Position numbers and translations under genes: made by a program. This document shows, in pieces, positions 61,255 through 64,000 of a stretch of DNA of 64,000 nucleotides. The first letter of the stretch is position 1. The number at the start of each line of letters is the position of its first letter. The stretch comes from Myripristis murdjan (lineage: Eukaryota; Chordata; Actinopteri; Holocentriformes; Holocentridae). The notes below the pieces were generated by a model that was given only the letters and a program-made list of their open reading frames with translations, was not told where the DNA came from and ran no database searches. Where the stretch lies: positions 22,449,667 to 22,513,666 of the forward strand of contig NC_043989.1 of the NCBI RefSeq assembly GCF_902150065.1, in the 5' to 3' direction.

Positions 61255-61425
61255 TTGAGGACGCAATCGATGGTATAAGACCATGTCAAAGTTTTTGACA
61301 CGTGTACCAAAATACCTAAAGCTGTCAACAGTTTCAACAGATGAACCACAGAGGCAGATGCCACTGATCTCCCTAAAGTCAACAATGATTTCTCAGATTT
61401 TATTGGTTTTTAAAGAAAGTTTGGC
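61255..61425 (-). mobile_element. Possible LINE (non-LTR) reverse transcriptase fragment
   Basis: Read on the minus strand, short pieces in shifting frames resemble the end of a fish LINE reverse transcriptase: ICLCGSSVETVDSFRYFGT, then LTWSYTIDCVLKK. No ends or target duplication are visible. It is short and decayed, and the clade (L2/Rex1-like) is a guess. Confidence 0.4.
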
Positions 61426-62766
61426 TGCTTCCTGTTTGTCTTGTTTCTGTGTATTTCTCCTCCTCCCTCAGTACCACTTATCAATTACCAGAAAGTAACT
61501 GGAGGGAAGTGAGGAAAAGGAGGGCAGAAAGGGCATGAGAAAAGACAGCAAAAGTGAACAGAATTGGGACTGTTGTTTCCTAATATCATCTTTATTACAG
61601 AAGAAGCAACCTGAAAGGCATATTTATAAAATGAAGTTAAATGAAGTTATGAAGTTATATCATTGTGCTATATAATAATTATGTTGTACAGTACACTACA
61701 TGTGGTTTGTTAGACATTCTATTTTGTTTATTAGGCCTTCTGTGTATTTTTTTTTTTTTTTTTTCAGAAAAAACTTGGACAAGACAGTAAGATGCTCTTT
61801 ATCCCATTAATGTTTAAAATAAGAGTCCTGTTTAAATTTGTCCTTTATTGAATGTTATACATAGTGTTTTATGGTTGGGACAGATTTTAAGATGGTGATG
61901 TCAAAATTAGTTTCTGAGTTACAAAGGAAAAGAGGATTAATGAAGGAAAGAAGGAGGCAAGTGTGGAGGAATATGGGTTTCCTAATCTCAGTCTGGAGTT
62001 TGCCTGTCAGATAATCCAACAGCCATCTGCAGATGGAGATTTCTAAGGGGTAGGGAAACACATTTATAAATTGAATCAAAAAAGTAAAATATGAATGACA
62101 TACATTTATGTTGATTAATATTAAGCAGTTAATAGGGTGAATTCACCAAAAGGATGACATCATTAAATGGGACATTTTAAAGATGACAAACATAATTTTC
62201 TGCCACTACATCTGGTAGTGAGCAAAGTGAGCCACTATACAGTTGCAAAAACAATTATAATGTAGTTTTCAAATACGGTATATGCACAAGGACATTTGAA
62301 CACTCCAGTAGCATGGAGGCGGGGTATTACAAAATACTTTATGGACAAGGAGGGCTTAGTTCTCCCATAACCTCAGGTTATCCACATTAGATTGTTTTCC
62401 TCTGTGCTCGCTTTTAACCATGTTGATATGAGAAAAAGACATAGATGAGTTTGGGAGAGTCAGGAAAAAAGCAACAACATAATTTTAATTTTGAGTGCAG
62501 AAAACTCAGATGAAAGGGAACATTAAGCTTTTCACTGGTACAGAAAAGTGATGTGATAAAATGCATTTTGTACCGATGCAGGTAAGAGGGTTTTCTGCTT
62601 TTGACAAATGTGCACAGTTTATATGCAAATCTCTAATTAATTTCAGCTTTTGTGTATATTTTGTTTGACTGGCAAGTAGTATAATTGATTGACATTGCTG
62701 CAGGGATGGAACAAAGTCCAGAGAGGGGGCTAACCCTTCGAAGCACAAAATGACATTGGTTGCATA

Positions 62767-62798
<32 letters not shown>

Positions 62799-63364
62799 TT
62801 CTATATTAAGGATAAGACTTCCTGTGCCAGACTTTATGATAAAGGTGAATAATTGTGGTGAGTCTAGCATTTTAAAGCAGTTGTCAATACTTTCTCTGAA
62901 TTTTGCTTTTCTGTCTTTATTGAACTGCCCCACTTTATCAGACAGAGCTATATGCTAGATAGCTAACTTTAACAAACTTAGATGAAGTGAGATATCAGGT
63001 TAGACACTTTCCTTCAGTTGGAAGTTGTTATAATGTTTTATAAGATATTCTTCAGAGGGATTGTTACTGAAATACAGCCTAGTATCTTGTTTCATCCTTC
63101 CATTAAAAGACTAATAAGACTTAGAACCAGAACTTCCAGATTGTGAAACAACACATATGCACAGAGATATCCACCTCATTAACACTTCAAATATAGAGCT
63201 GGAGGCCAGTTGTCAGATTTATATAATGGCACAATATGACTGAGGTCAGATATTGTTATATTTACTTTAAGTACTTTATCTTCTTTTGTTACATTTCAAA
63301 TGCATTTTAATGCATCTGAAGCACATAATTCTTTGAAGGCATCAGTGTTCTATTTCATGTTCTT

Positions 63365-63400
63365 TTTGTTTGTTTGTTTGTTTGTTTGTTTGTTTGTTTT
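63365..63400. repeat. (TTTG)n microsatellite
   Basis: About eight to nine TTTG units. Confidence 0.9.
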
Positions 63401-63621
63401 ATGGCCTTACATTTTATAATGGTCAGATTTTAATTAGTGTTTTTTAAAGCTTTGACTAATGTAGTACGTGCATATAATTGACTGGTTTTGTTTTATTTAT
63501 TATTGTCTTGTACTTTGTGTCTTATCGGTGAGCTCACTAAGAAAAATTCCAATTAATTAAGTTGATAAGATAATAATGTATTGAATCAAATTGATAAATA
63601 CTTGATAAATACTTGCATACT

Positions 63622-63642
63622 TTTTCTGCCCATGGTGCTGAC
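63622..63642 (-). promoter_or_regulatory. RE1-like site near the window end
   Basis: TTTCTGCCCATGGTGCTGAC on the + strand (14 of 21 by hand, core CCATGGTGCTGA intact). It lies about 210 bp before a CSE-like sequence, the normal spacing of the module. Confidence 0.45.
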
Positions 63643-63841
63643 AGGGACAGTCACCACTCTGTTGTAATGGTGATATCATACATCCTATTGCTACCAGGTG
63701 AAAGATTAATAGCGAACCGCTGTGTTATGCGAATTACTATGACACGCAGCCTGTAGGTCTAAGGTAAAACGACTGGACTAATTAATTGGATATTTACTGA
63801 CATTAACTGTCTCTTTTGAGGACTTGCCATTATTTAAGTGT

Positions 63842-63868
63842 ACTCATGGTGTCACTATACACCAGCAA
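63842..63868 (+). promoter_or_regulatory. CSE-like sequence near the window end (CACT variant)
   Basis: CATGGTGTCACTATACACCAGC resembles the CSEs of exons 8 and 9, but with CACT in place of CGCT. A start codon would be expected about 200 bp downstream, beyond the window end. Confidence 0.5.
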
Positions 63869-64000
63869 AGTAGTAAAATGTTCATCATCCTTTGCACACC
63901 ACCCGTCATAGGGATATCACAAAGCTGAGGTTTCACATTGGCAGGAGTGATGGTAAATGGTATGGCAGGACTACATTTGTAGTTGTTGTTTGGCCAAAGA

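Larger units (their letters stand above)
60973..64000. other. Region after exon 14, no exon found
   Basis: About 3 kb of AT-rich sequence with a probable LINE fragment, poly-T runs (about 61747-61764 and 62768-62795), a TTTG repeat, and RE1-like plus CSE-like sequences in the last 400 bp. No constant exon was recognised. Confidence 0.65.

Noticed and set aside
60973-64000. Search for the shared constant exons
   Set aside because: No sequence resembling the constant cytoplasmic exons of gamma protocadherins was recognised, so they must lie further downstream.

Overview
The window is part of a clustered protocadherin locus from a bony fish (teleost). It holds 14 tandem variable exons, all on the + strand and all open. 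Each is 2.38-2.40 kb and encodes, in one exon, a signal peptide, six cadherin ectodomains (EC1-EC6), one transmembrane helix and a short variable cytoplasmic tail. Every exon ends in phase 0 at a GT splice donor, usually GAG|GTAGG. The shared constant exons of a gamma-type cluster are not in the window and must lie downstream. EC1 with its Cx5C loop, the CDINL motif and the tail ([20 protein letters not shown]...SRTSDFKFV) point to a teleost gamma (Pcdh2g-like, gammaA-type) cluster. Tc1/mariner elements, long CA/TA/CT microsatellites and the compact 4-6 kb exon spacing also fit a teleost. The species cannot be named from the sequence.

Layout. 0.5-14.9 kb: exons 1-4, which look like a two-exon block (1,2) copied to (3,4). 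14.9-17.5 kb: spacer with a decayed 3' end of a lost variable exon. 17.5-29.0 kb: exons 5-7, a very similar tandem triplet. 30.2-41.6 kb: three more diverged exons (8, 9, 10), with a complex inverted and direct duplication before exon 9. 42.7-56.1 kb: exons 11-13, a second tandem triplet whose spacers carry two different Tc1-type transposon insertions. 58.6-61.0 kb: exon 14. 61-64 kb: no exon, but the last 400 bp contain promoter-like signals that suggest another variable exon just outside the window.

Regulation. Each exon has its own promoter. About 180-245 bp before each start codon lies the protocadherin conserved sequence element (CSE, core TGTCGCTGTTGACCA). Exons 5-7 carry CGCC in place of CGCT. 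Further upstream, before most exons, is a sequence matching the RE1/NRSE site of the neuronal silencer REST (core TTCAGCACCAYGGACAG), nearly always in the same reverse orientation. This RE1-plus-CSE promoter module, repeated along the array, is the most interesting signal in the window.

How the genes work together. By analogy with known clusters, each neuron would activate a subset of these promoters and splice each chosen exon to common constant exons. Diversity lies in EC1-EC3 (recognition). EC4 to the cytoplasmic tail is nearly identical in all exons, the pattern expected from gene conversion. A PPxY motif in the tail is kept in all 14.
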